Below are positions 7,393 through 15,557 of a stretch of DNA of 64,000 bases, one piece after another. The stretch spans positions 3,763 to 67,762 of the forward strand of contig NZ_JBQHTK010000017.1 in assembly GCF_052065755.1 (NCBI RefSeq), in the 5' to 3' direction. The stretch is from Allocoprococcus sp004560705 (lineage in GTDB: Bacteria > Bacillota > Clostridia > Lachnospirales > Lachnospiraceae). The notes beneath the pieces were generated by a model, which saw only the letters and a program-made list of their open reading frames with translations, had not been told where the DNA came from and ran no database searches. The stretch's first letter is position 1. Every line of letters begins with the position of its first letter. The translations under genes were made by a program, and so were the position numbers.

Positions 7393-8023
7393 GAAAGATT
7401 TGTTATTATACGCGGTGACGGACCGGAGCTGGCTTGATGAAGGAGAGACTCTGGAGGAGCAGGTGGAGAAGTGCCTGAAAGGCGGGGCAACCTGCATCCA
7501 GCTTCGGGAGAAGCATCTGAGTGAAGAAGAGTTTCTGGAAGAGGCCCGAAGGATGAAAGTAGTGTGCGCAAAGTATCATGTGCCGCTTCTGATCAATGAT
7601 AATGTGGAGATCGCTCTTGCCGTGGATGCGGATGGTGTTCATGTGGGGCAAAGTGATATGGAAGCGCAGGATGTGCGCGCGAAAATGGGACCGGACAAGA
7701 TAATCGGGGTCACGGCGAAGACGGTGGAGCAGGCACTTCTGGCAGAAAAGCATGGGGCGGATTATCTGGGCTCCGGTGCTGTATTCGGCACCAGTACCAA
7801 GGAAGATGCTTCGAAGATGGATCATAAGGTTCTGAAGCAGATTTGCCAGGCAGTAAACATTCCGGTTGTGGCGATCGGGGGAATTACAGAGGAAAATGTG
7901 GCAGAACTGGCGGGAAATGGAATATGTGGTGTTGCAGTTGTCAGTGCAATTTTTGCAAAAAAGGATATTGAAGCGGCGACAAGAGAACTGAAGCTGCGGA
8001 CGGAAGAGATGGTGAAAGCGTGA
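7385..8023 (+). CDS. thiE: Thiamine-phosphate synthase
   Basis: 212 residues. ThiE couples hydroxymethylpyrimidine diphosphate to thiazole phosphate to make thiamine phosphate. The TIM-barrel markers are visible: ATCIQLREKHLSEEEF (phosphate/pyrophosphate side), PLLINDNVEIA, DGVHVGQSDM, GSGAVFGTSTK, VAIGGI near residue 160 and GVAVVSAIF. It overlaps nrdG by 8 bp and the next gene by 4 bp, so translation is probably coupled. AGGAAAG precedes the ATG. Confidence 0.96.
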   Translation: MDKKDLLLYAVTDRSWLDEGETLEEQVEKCLKGGATCIQLREKHLSEEEFLEEARRMKVVCAKYHVPLLINDNVEIALAVDADGVHVGQSDMEAQDVRAKMGPDKIIGVTAKTVEQALLAEKHGADYLGSGAVFGTSTKEDASKMDHKVLKQICQAVNIPVVAIGGITEENVAELAGNGICGVAVVSAIFAKKDIEAATRELKLRTEEMVKA

Positions 8024-8676
8024 TTCAATATGCGATTTTTGATGTAGACGGGACACTCCTGGATTCGATGTCTATCTGGGAAGAGGCGACTGAGCAGCTT
8101 CTGAGAAAGAAAGGAATTGTTCCGGAGGATGGGCTTATTGATACGATCATGCATATGAGCATGGAAGAAGGTTCTGCTTATGTGAAGGAGAAGTATCAGA
8201 TGCCTGAGACGGCAGAAGAGATTCTTACGGGGATTGTAGAGTTTGTTGAGAAGTTTTATCGGGAGAAAGCGGGATTTAAGAAGGATGTCCGGGTGCTTCT
8301 GGATGAACTGAAGAAGAGGAATGTGAAAATGGTGGTTGCCACTTCGGGAAGTGCGGAACTTGCCGGAGCAGCACTTGAACGTCTCGGGGTTCGGGATTAT
8401 TTTTTGAGGATTTTTTCCTGCGGAGAGGTCGGCGCCGGGAAAACGCGGCCGGATATTTTCCTGAAAGCAGCGGAAACATTGGGGAGTACTCCGGAGGAGA
8501 CCTGGGTGTTCGAGGATGCTGTTCATGCGGTCAGAACGGCGAAACAGAGCGGGTTTAAGGTGACTGTGATCTATGATGAAAGCAGCAAAAAAGACTGGGA
8601 AGAAATCAAGTCTCTGGGGGATGTGGTTCTGGAGGAATCGGATTCTTATATGAAATTCTTCGATAAGCAGGGATAG
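8020..8676 (+). CDS. HAD-family phosphatase within the thiamine cluster
   Basis: 218 residues with the HAD motifs in order: DVDGTLLDS (residues 8-16), VVATSGS (motif II, about 106-112), a Lys in GAGKTRPD, and EDAVHAV (motif IV). The helical cap between motifs I and II places it with subclass I, beta-phosphoglucomutase-like phosphatases. The GTG start overlaps the thiE stop (GTGA). Being embedded between thiE and thiD, it may dephosphorylate a pyrimidine, thiazole or thiamine phosphate; that substrate is inferred from context only, since this subfamily is promiscuous. Confidence 0.85.
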   Translation: MIQYAIFDVDGTLLDSMSIWEEATEQLLRKKGIVPEDGLIDTIMHMSMEEGSAYVKEKYQMPETAEEILTGIVEFVEKFYREKAGFKKDVRVLLDELKKRNVKMVVATSGSAELAGAALERLGVRDYFLRIFSCGEVGAGKTRPDIFLKAAETLGSTPEETWVFEDAVHAVRTAKQSGFKVTVIYDESSKKDWEEIKSLGDVVLEESDSYMKFFDKQG

Positions 8677-8694
8677 CAGAAAGGAAAGTGTGAG

Positions 8695-9501
8695 ATGAAA
8701 ACAGCATTAACAATAGCAGGCAGTGATTCGAGTGGAGGCGCCGGTATTCAGGCGGATATTAAGACGATGACGGTCAACGGGGTCTACGCCATGAGTGCAA
8801 TCACGGCCTTGACGGCACAGAATACGACCGGTGTCACGGGAATTATTGAAGTGACGCCTGATTTTCTGGGAAAACAGCTGGATGCGGTTTTTACGGACAT
8901 CCGGCCGGATGCAGTGAAGATCGGAATGGTTTCCGGGAAGGCATTGATTGAAACGATTGCGGACAAGCTGGAAGTGTATCATGCGGAAAATATCGTTGTG
9001 GATCCTGTGATGGTTGCCACCAGTGGGGCAAGGCTGATCAGTGAGGAGGCGATCGGCGCATTGAAAGAGAGACTGCTTCCGATGGCGACGGTATTGACGC
9101 CGAATATTCCCGAAGCTGAGGTGCTTGCCGATATGCAGGTGAAGACGGAGGAAGACATGGTAACTGCAGCAGAAGTGATCAGCCGCAGATATGGCTGCGC
9201 AGTTCTGTTAAAAGGCGGGCATCAGCTGAATGATGCCAATGATCTGCTTTATCGGGAGGGAAGCATAAAATGGTTCTGCGGCAGAAGGATCGATAATCCG
9301 AATACCCACGGAACGGGATGCACCTTATCCAGTGCGATCGCGGCAAATCTGGCGAAGGGATTTGATCTGGATACATCGGTGGAACGGGCAAAGGAATATA
9401 TTTCCGGTGCGCTTTCGGCCATGCTGGATCTGGGAAGCGGAAGCGGGCCGATGAACCATGCCTTTGCGGTTACCGGAAAATTTACGGAGGAACAGTCATG
9501 A
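8695..9501 (+). CDS. thiD: Hydroxymethylpyrimidine/phosphomethylpyrimidine kinase
   Basis: 268 residues of the ribokinase-like fold. ThiD phosphorylates hydroxymethylpyrimidine twice to supply ThiE. It begins TALTIAGSDSSGGAGIQADI, the standard ThiD N-terminus, has DPVMVATSGA near residue 102, LTPNIPEAE, LLKGGH, and the anion-hole/catalytic NTHGTGCTLSSAIA (catalytic Asp replaced by Cys within GTGC, as is normal for ThiD). AAAGGAAA precedes the ATG. No thiC, thiM or thiG is nearby, so the cluster looks like part of a salvage or split pathway. Confidence 0.96.
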   Translation: MKTALTIAGSDSSGGAGIQADIKTMTVNGVYAMSAITALTAQNTTGVTGIIEVTPDFLGKQLDAVFTDIRPDAVKIGMVSGKALIETIADKLEVYHAENIVVDPVMVATSGARLISEEAIGALKERLLPMATVLTPNIPEAEVLADMQVKTEEDMVTAAEVISRRYGCAVLLKGGHQLNDANDLLYREGSIKWFCGRRIDNPNTHGTGCTLSSAIAANLAKGFDLDTSVERAKEYISGALSAMLDLGSGSGPMNHAFAVTGKFTEEQS

Positions 9502-10523
9502 TATTATTTAACAGTGATTATACAGAGGGAGCACATCCCAGAATTCTGGAAAGATTGATGGAGACGAATCTGGAGCAGACTACCGGTTATGGGGAGGATG
9601 CTTACTGTGAGGCGGCAAGAGAAGCGATTCGAAAGGTGTGCGATGCGCCGGAAGCGGATGTACATTTCCTGGTGGGAGGAACGCAGGCGAATTTTACCGT
9701 TATTTCGTCGGCTCTGAAACCATATCAGGGCGTTTTGTGTGCGGATACCGGCCATATCAATGTACACGAGACCGGTGCGGTGGAGGCATGCGGACACAAG
9801 GTGCTTGCACTTCCGGGGAAGGATGGCAAGATCACGGCTGAGCAGATTAGGAATGCGCATGATCTGCACTGGAGCGATGAGTCACACGAACATATCGCGC
9901 AGCCGAAGATGGTATACATTTCCCATCCAACAGAGCTTGGAACCCTGTATACGAAAGGTGAGTTGGAAGAAATCGGGCGTGTCTGCCGGGAATGCGGTCT
10001 GTATCTGTTTCTCGACGGGGCAAGGCTAGGGTATGGTCTGATGGCTCCGGGGACGGATGTGACAATTGCGGATATTGCAAAAATTTGCGATGTGTTTTAT
10101 ATTGGCGGTACGAAAATCGGCGCGCTCTTTGGGGAAGCAGTTGTGATCATGAATCCCCAGTTGAAACCGGATTTCCGCTACTGTATTAAACAGAAGGGTG
10201 GTATGTTGGCAAAGGGGCGTCTTCTGGGAATTCAATTTCTGGAGCTGTTCCGGGACGGGTTGTATTTTGAGATTGCAAAGCATGCGATCGATATGGCGAT
10301 GATTTTAAAGGAAGGGTTGAAGGAAAAAGGGTATTCTTTCTTTATGGACAGCGTGACGAACCAGCAGTTTATTATGATCGAGGATGAGAAGCTTGAGAAG
10401 ATCCGTGAAAAATACGGTGTGACATATCAGCAGAGATATGATGAGACGCACAGCGTAATCCGGCTTTGTACCAGCTGGGCTACGACGGAGGAGAATGTGA
10501 GATCACTTCTGGCGGATCTGTAA
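9498..10523 (+). CDS. ltaE: Low-specificity L-threonine aldolase (PLP-dependent)
   Basis: 341 residues. The enzyme cleaves threonine or allo-threonine to glycine and acetaldehyde. It starts FNSDYTEGAHPRILERL, has the family's TGYGEDAYCEAAREAIR, LVGGTQANFTVI, HINVHETGAVE, the PLP-binding LFLDGARLGYG, and the Schiff-base lysine in YIGGTKIGALFGEA. Overlaps thiD by 4 bp, with GGAGG 7 nt before ATG. It ends the operon; a strong terminator follows. Its link to thiamine genes is not obvious. Confidence 0.93.
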   Translation: MILFNSDYTEGAHPRILERLMETNLEQTTGYGEDAYCEAAREAIRKVCDAPEADVHFLVGGTQANFTVISSALKPYQGVLCADTGHINVHETGAVEACGHKVLALPGKDGKITAEQIRNAHDLHWSDESHEHIAQPKMVYISHPTELGTLYTKGELEEIGRVCRECGLYLFLDGARLGYGLMAPGTDVTIADIAKICDVFYIGGTKIGALFGEAVVIMNPQLKPDFRYCIKQKGGMLAKGRLLGIQFLELFRDGLYFEIAKHAIDMAMILKEGLKEKGYSFFMDSVTNQQFIMIEDEKLEKIREKYGVTYQQRYDETHSVIRLCTSWATTEENVRSLLADL

Positions 10524-10548
10524 ATATGAAAATGTAAGATGTATACGT

Positions 10549-10576
10549 AAAAAAAGGTCCGGTGGACCTTTTTTTT
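10549..10576 (+). terminator. Strong intrinsic terminator after ltaE
   Basis: aaaaaaaggtcc (10549-10560), 3-nt loop ggt, ggaccttttttt (10564-10575). Textbook stem with a T tail on the plus strand. Confidence 0.92.
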
Positions 10577-10598
10577 GTTTTGGGGGATAAAGATAAAG

Positions 10599-10610
10599 TT
10601 AAATATCTAA
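10599..10610. promoter_or_regulatory. Upstream MarR-type operator
   Basis: ttaaatatctaa, one mismatch from the perfect palindrome TTAGA-nn-TCTAA found again 98 bp downstream. Its location upstream of the -35 suggests a second binding site for the MarR regulator. Confidence 0.55.
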
Positions 10611-10662
10611 TTAAATAATGCGCAGAAATTATAATAAAAGTATAAAATCTTTTCTCATACAA

Positions 10663-10691
10663 TTGACATTTCTGTACATAAATCATAGAAT
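10663..10691 (+). promoter_or_regulatory. Promoter of the MarR-ABC exporter operon
   Basis: -35 TTGACA (10663-10668), 17-bp spacer, -10 TAGAAT (10686-10691). The expected start falls inside the operator at 10697-10708. Confidence 0.85.
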
Positions 10692-10696
10692 AACCG

Positions 10697-10708
10697 TTAG
10701 ACATCTAA
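10697..10708. promoter_or_regulatory. MarR operator at the transcription start
   Basis: Perfect palindrome ttagacatctaa (TTAGA, 2-nt centre, TCTAA) between the -10 box and the ribosome site GGAGG at 10714. A repressor bound here would block transcription, so negative autoregulation of marR and the exporter is likely. Confidence 0.7.
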
Positions 10709-10725
10709 GCATTGGAGGTGAGATG

Positions 10726-11289
10726 ATGTATCAGGATGAACGGAGAGAAGGCGACAGTACCGGCATGTGCTGTGACAAAAACATACCATTACTGTTTTTG
10801 ATGCATCAGGTGTTTCATATGAATGTGCAGTATATTATTCACTTGATAGAACCTTTGAAGATCAAGCCGGGACACGCCGGGATTTTGCTTTTCCTTAGAA
10901 AAGCAGGGCCGCTCTCGCAGCGTGAGATCGCGGATCATATCGGGGTGAAGCCGCCGTCTGTGACGGTCGCGATCCAGAAGCTGGAGAAGCTGGAGTATGT
11001 GGAGCGCAGACCGGACAAGAAGGATCAGCGTATCGTAAATATTCAGATCACGGAGAAGGGGATGGAATGCACAGAGAAGTTAATGACAATTGCGGATCAG
11101 GCAGATGCGGTACTGTTCAAGGATATGAGTGTAGAAGAAAAGCTGCTGCTCCGGCGTTTGATGCTGCAGATGCGGGAAAATCTTTTTTCTGTAAAGGAGA
11201 TTAATCTGAAAGAATTAATGGAAACATGTCCCCATATGGACCAGACAGAAAAGGGATATGTGAAAACGAGAAGAAAGGATCGTTGTTGA
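10726..11289 (+). CDS. MarR-family transcriptional regulator
   Basis: About 187 residues. GGAGG 7 nt before the ATG at 10726 sets the start (an adjacent ATG at 10723 is 4 nt away; more upstream ATGs would run through the promoter and operator). Winged-helix core: AGILLFLRKAGPLSQREIADHI and GVKPPSVTVAIQKLEKLEYV give the HTH, followed by the wing RRPDKKDQRIVNIQITEKG, a signature MarR segment. Flanking helices form the dimer. The N-terminus has CC (MCCDK) that could be redox-sensitive, but this is speculative. It precedes the exporter pair by 1 nt and two matching palindromes lie upstream, so it likely represses the exporter until a ligand binds. Confidence 0.93.
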   Translation: MYQDERREGDSTGMCCDKNIPLLFLMHQVFHMNVQYIIHLIEPLKIKPGHAGILLFLRKAGPLSQREIADHIGVKPPSVTVAIQKLEKLEYVERRPDKKDQRIVNIQITEKGMECTEKLMTIADQADAVLFKDMSVEEKLLLRRLMLQMRENLFSVKEINLKELMETCPHMDQTEKGYVKTRRKDRC

Positions 11290-11290
11290 T

Positions 11291-13687
11291 ATGAGAAAAT
11301 TATTGAAACATTTGAAACCGTATACGGTGACCATTGTTGTTATCATCGGTTTCCTGATTGTTCAGGCAACCTGCGATCTGTCACTTCCTTCTTATACTTC
11401 TGACATTGTAAATGTGGGAATTCAGCAGGGAGGAATTGACGAGAAGATACCGGAAGCTGTTACCGAAGAGGAGATGGAGAGGCTGCTTTTGTTTATGAGC
11501 AGGGAGGATAGCGAACGGGTGCTGGAGGCGTATGAGCTGAAGACGGCGGATACCGGATATGACTGTGAAGGCAGTGTTTATGTTCTGAAGGAATCAGCTG
11601 CCGAAGACAAGGAAGAAGTGCAGGAATTGTCGGAAATCCTGGGACAGCCGATGCTGCTGGTATCCGGATTTGAGTCTGATAGCGATACAACCAAACAGAT
11701 GGAAGTATCGATGAAGGACAACATGAAAGCAGCCATTCAGTCACAGGCGGAGGCAAAGGCAAAGAAAGCCGCCTCTCAGATGACAGAAGAGGAGAAGGCT
11801 GCTCTTGAGGCAAATCCGGAGCTTGCTAAGAAACAGCAGGAAGAAATGCAGGCGCAGATTGAAGCGCAGATGCAGAAGATTGATGAAGCGGATATGTTCG
11901 AAATTTTGGGAATGCTCTCTGAGGATCAGAGAGAAGAGATGGTAGCACAGATTGCAGAAAAAATGGATGATATGCCGGATTCGATCGTGGAGCAGGCAGC
12001 TACGGCTTATATAAAGACTGTGTATGAAAAGCTGGGAATGGATACGGAACAAATTCAGAACAGCTATATTCTGAGAACAGGTGCGAAGATGATCGGCCTA
12101 GCATTTCTTGGAATGCTTGCCAGTGTGATGGTGGGACTTCTGGCATCCCGTGTTGCGGCTAGAACCGGACGTGACTTAAGAAGCAGGGTATTCAAGAAAG
12201 TAGTCGGATTTTCAAACGCGGAATTCGACCATTTCTCAACGGCATCCCTGATTACAAGGAGTACCAATGATATCCAGCAGATTCAGATGCTGGTCGTTAT
12301 GTTACTGAGGATGGTAATGTATGCACCGATCATGGCAGCAGGCGGAATCATCAAGGTATTCCGGACCAATGTCGATATGTCATGGATCATCGGACTTGCG
12401 GTTGTGCTCATACTTCTGCTTGTGTTGGTATTATTTATCGTGGCAATGCCGAAATTCAAGATTTTGCAGAACATGGTGGACCGTCTGAATCTGGTAACGA
12501 GGGAGATCCTTACCGGACTTTCTGTTATCCGGGCGTTCAGTACGGAGAAATATGAAGAGAAGCGTTTTGATAATGCAAACAAAGATCTGATGAAGACAAA
12601 TCTGTTTGTAAATCGTGCGATGACATTTATGATGCCGGTCATGATGCTGGTCATGAATGGAATTACGATTCTGATCGTCTGGAACGGGGCGCATGGAATC
12701 GATAACGGAAATATGCAGGTCGGTGATATGATGGCATTTATCCAGTATACGATGCAGATCATCATGTCGTTCTTAATGATCTGTATGGTGTCCATCATGC
12801 TCCCGAGAGCGGCGGTCGCTGCAGATCGTGTAGATGAAATTCTTGCGAGTAAAACAGCAATCGAGGATCCAGAGAATCCGGAAACACTCCCTGCAGGAAG
12901 TAAAGGAGAAGTGGTGTTTGATCATGTAAACTTCCGCTATCCGGGGGCCGAGGAGGATGTGCTTCATGATATTCATTTCACGGCAAAACCTGGACAGACG
13001 ACAGCGATCATCGGAAGTACTGGAAGCGGAAAGTCTACGCTCGTCAACCTGATTCCGAGATTCTATGATGTGACAGGCGGAAGGATCCTGATCGACGGAA
13101 CCGATATCCGGGAAATCACTCAGCATGAGCTTCGGGACAAATTAGGATATGTTCCGCAGAAAGGGGTACTGTTCTCAGGTACGATCGAATCCAATATTCT
13201 TTACGGAAATCCGGATGGAACGAAGGCGGAGATGGAAGAGGCGGCTTCGATTGCCCAGGCGACAGAATTTATCGAAGAGAAGCGTAAAAAATATGACAGT
13301 CCGATCGCTCAGGGCGGAACCAATGTCTCCGGAGGACAGAAACAGAGATTGTCCATTGCGCGTGCGATCGCGAAGAAGCCGGATGTCTTTATTTTCGATG
13401 ACAGCTTCTCCGCGCTGGATTATAAAACCGACGTAACGCTGCGGGCTGCCTTGAAGGAAAAGACGCAGGACAGTACCGTTATTATTGTGGCGCAGAGAAT
13501 CAGCACGATTCTCCATGCAGAACAGATCATCGTTCTGGATGAGGGAAGAATAGCGGGAATCGGTACACATAAAGAGCTTTTGAAAAACTGTGATGCATAT
13601 TATCAGATTGCTTCTTCGCAGTTGTCCGAGAAGGAACTTGCGGGAGATATGGGAACGACCGGAAAGGAGGAGATGGCGCATGCCTAG
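11291..13687 (+). CDS. Heterodimeric ABC exporter subunit 1, with large extracytoplasmic insert and degenerate ATP site
   Basis: 798 residues, about 200 longer than a normal half-exporter. TM1 (about residues 11-31) is followed by an insert of roughly 230 residues, rich in Glu/Gln/Met with a predicted helical stretch (EEEKAALEANPELAKKQQ), before TM2 near residue 265. The nucleotide-binding domain has Walker A GSTGSGKST (about 574), canonical signature VSGGQKQR (about 678) and Walker B VFIFDDSFSALD with Asp in place of the catalytic Glu. That is the pattern of the non-hydrolytic site partner in BmrC/LmrC-type heterodimers. Its partner gene overlaps by 8 bp. Drug or peptide export is likely; the substrate is unknown. 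Confidence 0.92.
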   Translation: MRKLLKHLKPYTVTIVVIIGFLIVQATCDLSLPSYTSDIVNVGIQQGGIDEKIPEAVTEEEMERLLLFMSREDSERVLEAYELKTADTGYDCEGSVYVLKESAAEDKEEVQELSEILGQPMLLVSGFESDSDTTKQMEVSMKDNMKAAIQSQAEAKAKKAASQMTEEEKAALEANPELAKKQQEEMQAQIEAQMQKIDEADMFEILGMLSEDQREEMVAQIAEKMDDMPDSIVEQAATAYIKTVYEKLGMDTEQIQNSYILRTGAKMIGLAFLGMLASVMVGLLASRVAARTGRDLRSRVFKKVVGFSNAEFDHFSTASLITRSTNDIQQIQMLVVMLLRMVMYAPIMAAGGIIKVFRTNVDMSWIIGLAVVLILLLVLVLFIVAMPKFKILQNMVDRLNLVTREILTGLSVIRAFSTEKYEEKRFDNANKDLMKTNLFVNRAMTFMMPVMMLVMNGITILIVWNGAHGIDNGNMQVGDMMAFIQYTMQIIMSFLMICMVSIMLPRAAVAADRVDEILASKTAIEDPENPETLPAGSKGEVVFDHVNFRYPGAEEDVLHDIHFTAKPGQTTAIIGSTGSGKSTLVNLIPRFYDVTGGRILIDGTDIREITQHELRDKLGYVPQKGVLFSGTIESNILYGNPDGTKAEMEEAASIAQATEFIEEKRKKYDSPIAQGGTNVSGGQKQRLSIARAIAKKPDVFIFDDSFSALDYKTDVTLRAALKEKTQDSTVIIVAQRISTILHAEQIIVLDEGRIAGIGTHKELLKNCDAYYQIASSQLSEKELAGDMGTTGKEEMAHA

Positions 13688-15503
13688 ACACGGAGGACAC
13701 GGACCGATGAAATCAACGGAAAAAGCGAAAGATTTCGGCGGGACTATGAAAAAACTGATCAATTACATGAGTGTATATAAAATCGGCATTTTCTTTGTCG
13801 CGGTATTTGCGATCGGAAGTACCGTTTTCAGTATATTGGGTCCTAAGGTTCTTGGAAAAGCGACGACGGAGATCTTTAACGGACTGATCAGCAAGATATC
13901 CGGAGGCGACGGGATTGATTTTGGGAAAATAGGAAAGATACTGATTGCGCTTCTCTGCCTCTACGCGGTAAGTGCGCTGCTGTCTTTCCTGCAGGGATTT
14001 ATTATGACAGGAATATCACAGAAAATGACATACCGCATGAGAAAGGAAATTTCCGAGAAAATCAACCGCCTGCCAATGAAATATTTTGACAAGACGACAC
14101 ACGGAGAGGTACTCTCCAGAGTGACGAATGATGTGGATACGCTCAGCCAAAGTCTGAACCAGAGTGCAACGCAGTTGATCACTTCTGTGACAACGCTCAT
14201 TGGTGTTCTGGTGATGATGCTGAGCATCAGTCCACTGATGACGGTCGTGGCACTTTTGATTCTTCCAATCTCTATGATATTTGTATCTACGATCGTAAAG
14301 CATTCTCAGAAGTTCTTTAAGAGCCAGCAGGAATATCTGGGACATATTAATGGACAGGTGGAAGAGGTTTATGGCGGACACAATATTGTAAAGGCATTCA
14401 ACAAAGAAAAGGATGTGATCCGAACCTTTGATGAGACGAATGAGATCCTTTATCAGTCGGCGTGGAAATCACAGTTCCTTTCCGGTATGATGATGCCGAT
14501 CATGCAGTTTGTCGGCAATCTGGGATACGTCGGTGTTTCGATCCTTGGAGGATATCTGGCAATCCGCAAAACAATTGAAGTGGGTGATATCCAGTCCTTC
14601 ATTCAGTATGTGCGTTCTTTTACCCAACCGATCCAGCAGGTAGCGCAGGTCGCGAATATGCTGCAGTCTACGGCGGCAGCTTCCGAGCGAGTATTTGAAT
14701 TCCTTGGAGAAGAAGAAGAGGACCAGGTTGTGGAACATCCGGTTTCTGTGGAGGGACTGGAAGGAAATGTCACGTTCGATCATGTACAATTTGGTTATAA
14801 TCCGGATCATGTGATCATCCATGATTTCTCGGCTGAGGTACATCAGGGACAGAAGATTGCCATTGTCGGTCCTACAGGAGCCGGCAAGACCACGATGATC
14901 AAACTGCTGATGCGTTTTTATGATGTGAATAAGGGAGCGATTCTGGTTGACGGACATAATGTCAGGGATTTCAACAGGAGTGAGCTCAGGGAAATGTTCG
15001 GAATGGTGCTTCAGGACACCTGGCTGTTCAACGGAACGATTGAGGATAATATCCGCTACGGCAAGCTGGATGCGACACATGAGGAAGTGGTAGCGGCCGC
15101 GAAAGCGGCACATGTACACCGGTTTGTACAGACTCTGCCGAACGGGTACCAGATGGAACTAAATGAAGAGGCGAGCAATGTGTCCCAGGGGCAGAAACAG
15201 CTTCTTACGATCGCAAGAGCGATTCTGGCGGATCCGAAGATTCTGATTCTGGACGAGGCAACAAGCTCTGTTGACACCAGAACGGAAGTCCAGATTCAGA
15301 AAGCAATGGATAACCTGATGAAGGGAAGAACCAGCTTTGTAATTGCACATCGTCTCTCAACGATACGGGATGCGGACCTGATTCTGGTGATGAAGGACGG
15401 AGATATTATCGAACAGGGAAGGCATGAAGAATTGCTTGCGAAAGGCGGCTTTTATGCCGAGCTATATAATTCTCAGTTTGAATCTGCTTCAAGCTGTGCA
15501 TAG
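13680..15503 (+). CDS. Heterodimeric ABC exporter subunit 2 (catalytic ATP site)
   Basis: About 607 residues from the ATG at 13680, with GGAGG 9 nt upstream; further in-frame upstream codons run into the preceding gene. Six-helix transmembrane domain, then Walker A GPTGAGKTT (about 396), a non-canonical signature NVSQGQKQL (about 499) and Walker B ILILDEATSSVD with the catalytic Glu, switch His in VIAHRLSTIRDAD. Paired with subunit 1 this gives one hydrolysing site (this Walker B with the other subunit's SGGQ) and one degenerate site, as in BmrCD/EfrAB-type multidrug exporters. Ends at a bidirectional terminator. Confidence 0.94.
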   Translation: MPRHGGHGPMKSTEKAKDFGGTMKKLINYMSVYKIGIFFVAVFAIGSTVFSILGPKVLGKATTEIFNGLISKISGGDGIDFGKIGKILIALLCLYAVSALLSFLQGFIMTGISQKMTYRMRKEISEKINRLPMKYFDKTTHGEVLSRVTNDVDTLSQSLNQSATQLITSVTTLIGVLVMMLSISPLMTVVALLILPISMIFVSTIVKHSQKFFKSQQEYLGHINGQVEEVYGGHNIVKAFNKEKDVIRTFDETNEILYQSAWKSQFLSGMMMPIMQFVGNLGYVGVSILGGYLAIRKTIEVGDIQSFIQYVRSFTQPIQQVAQVANMLQSTAAASERVFEFLGEEEEDQVVEHPVSVEGLEGNVTFDHVQFGYNPDHVIIHDFSAEVHQGQKIAIVGPTGAGKTTMIKLLMRFYDVNKGAILVDGHNVRDFNRSELREMFGMVLQDTWLFNGTIEDNIRYGKLDATHEEVVAAAKAAHVHRFVQTLPNGYQMELNEEASNVSQGQKQLLTIARAILADPKILILDEATSSVDTRTEVQIQKAMDNLMKGRTSFVIAHRLSTIRDADLILVMKDGDIIEQGRHEELLAKGGFYAELYNSQFESASSCA

Positions 15504-15505
15504 AG

Positions 15506-15544
15506 AAAAAGCGGGCGATATCCATATGACATCGCCCGCTTTTT
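15506..15544. terminator. Bidirectional terminator between convergent genes
   Basis: aaaaagcgggcgat (15506-15519) / atcgcccgcttttt (15531-15544): a GC-rich 9-bp core flanked by A and T runs, so it serves both the exporter operon and the convergent SulP gene. Confidence 0.93.
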
Positions 15545-15557
15545 CAATGGAAAGATT

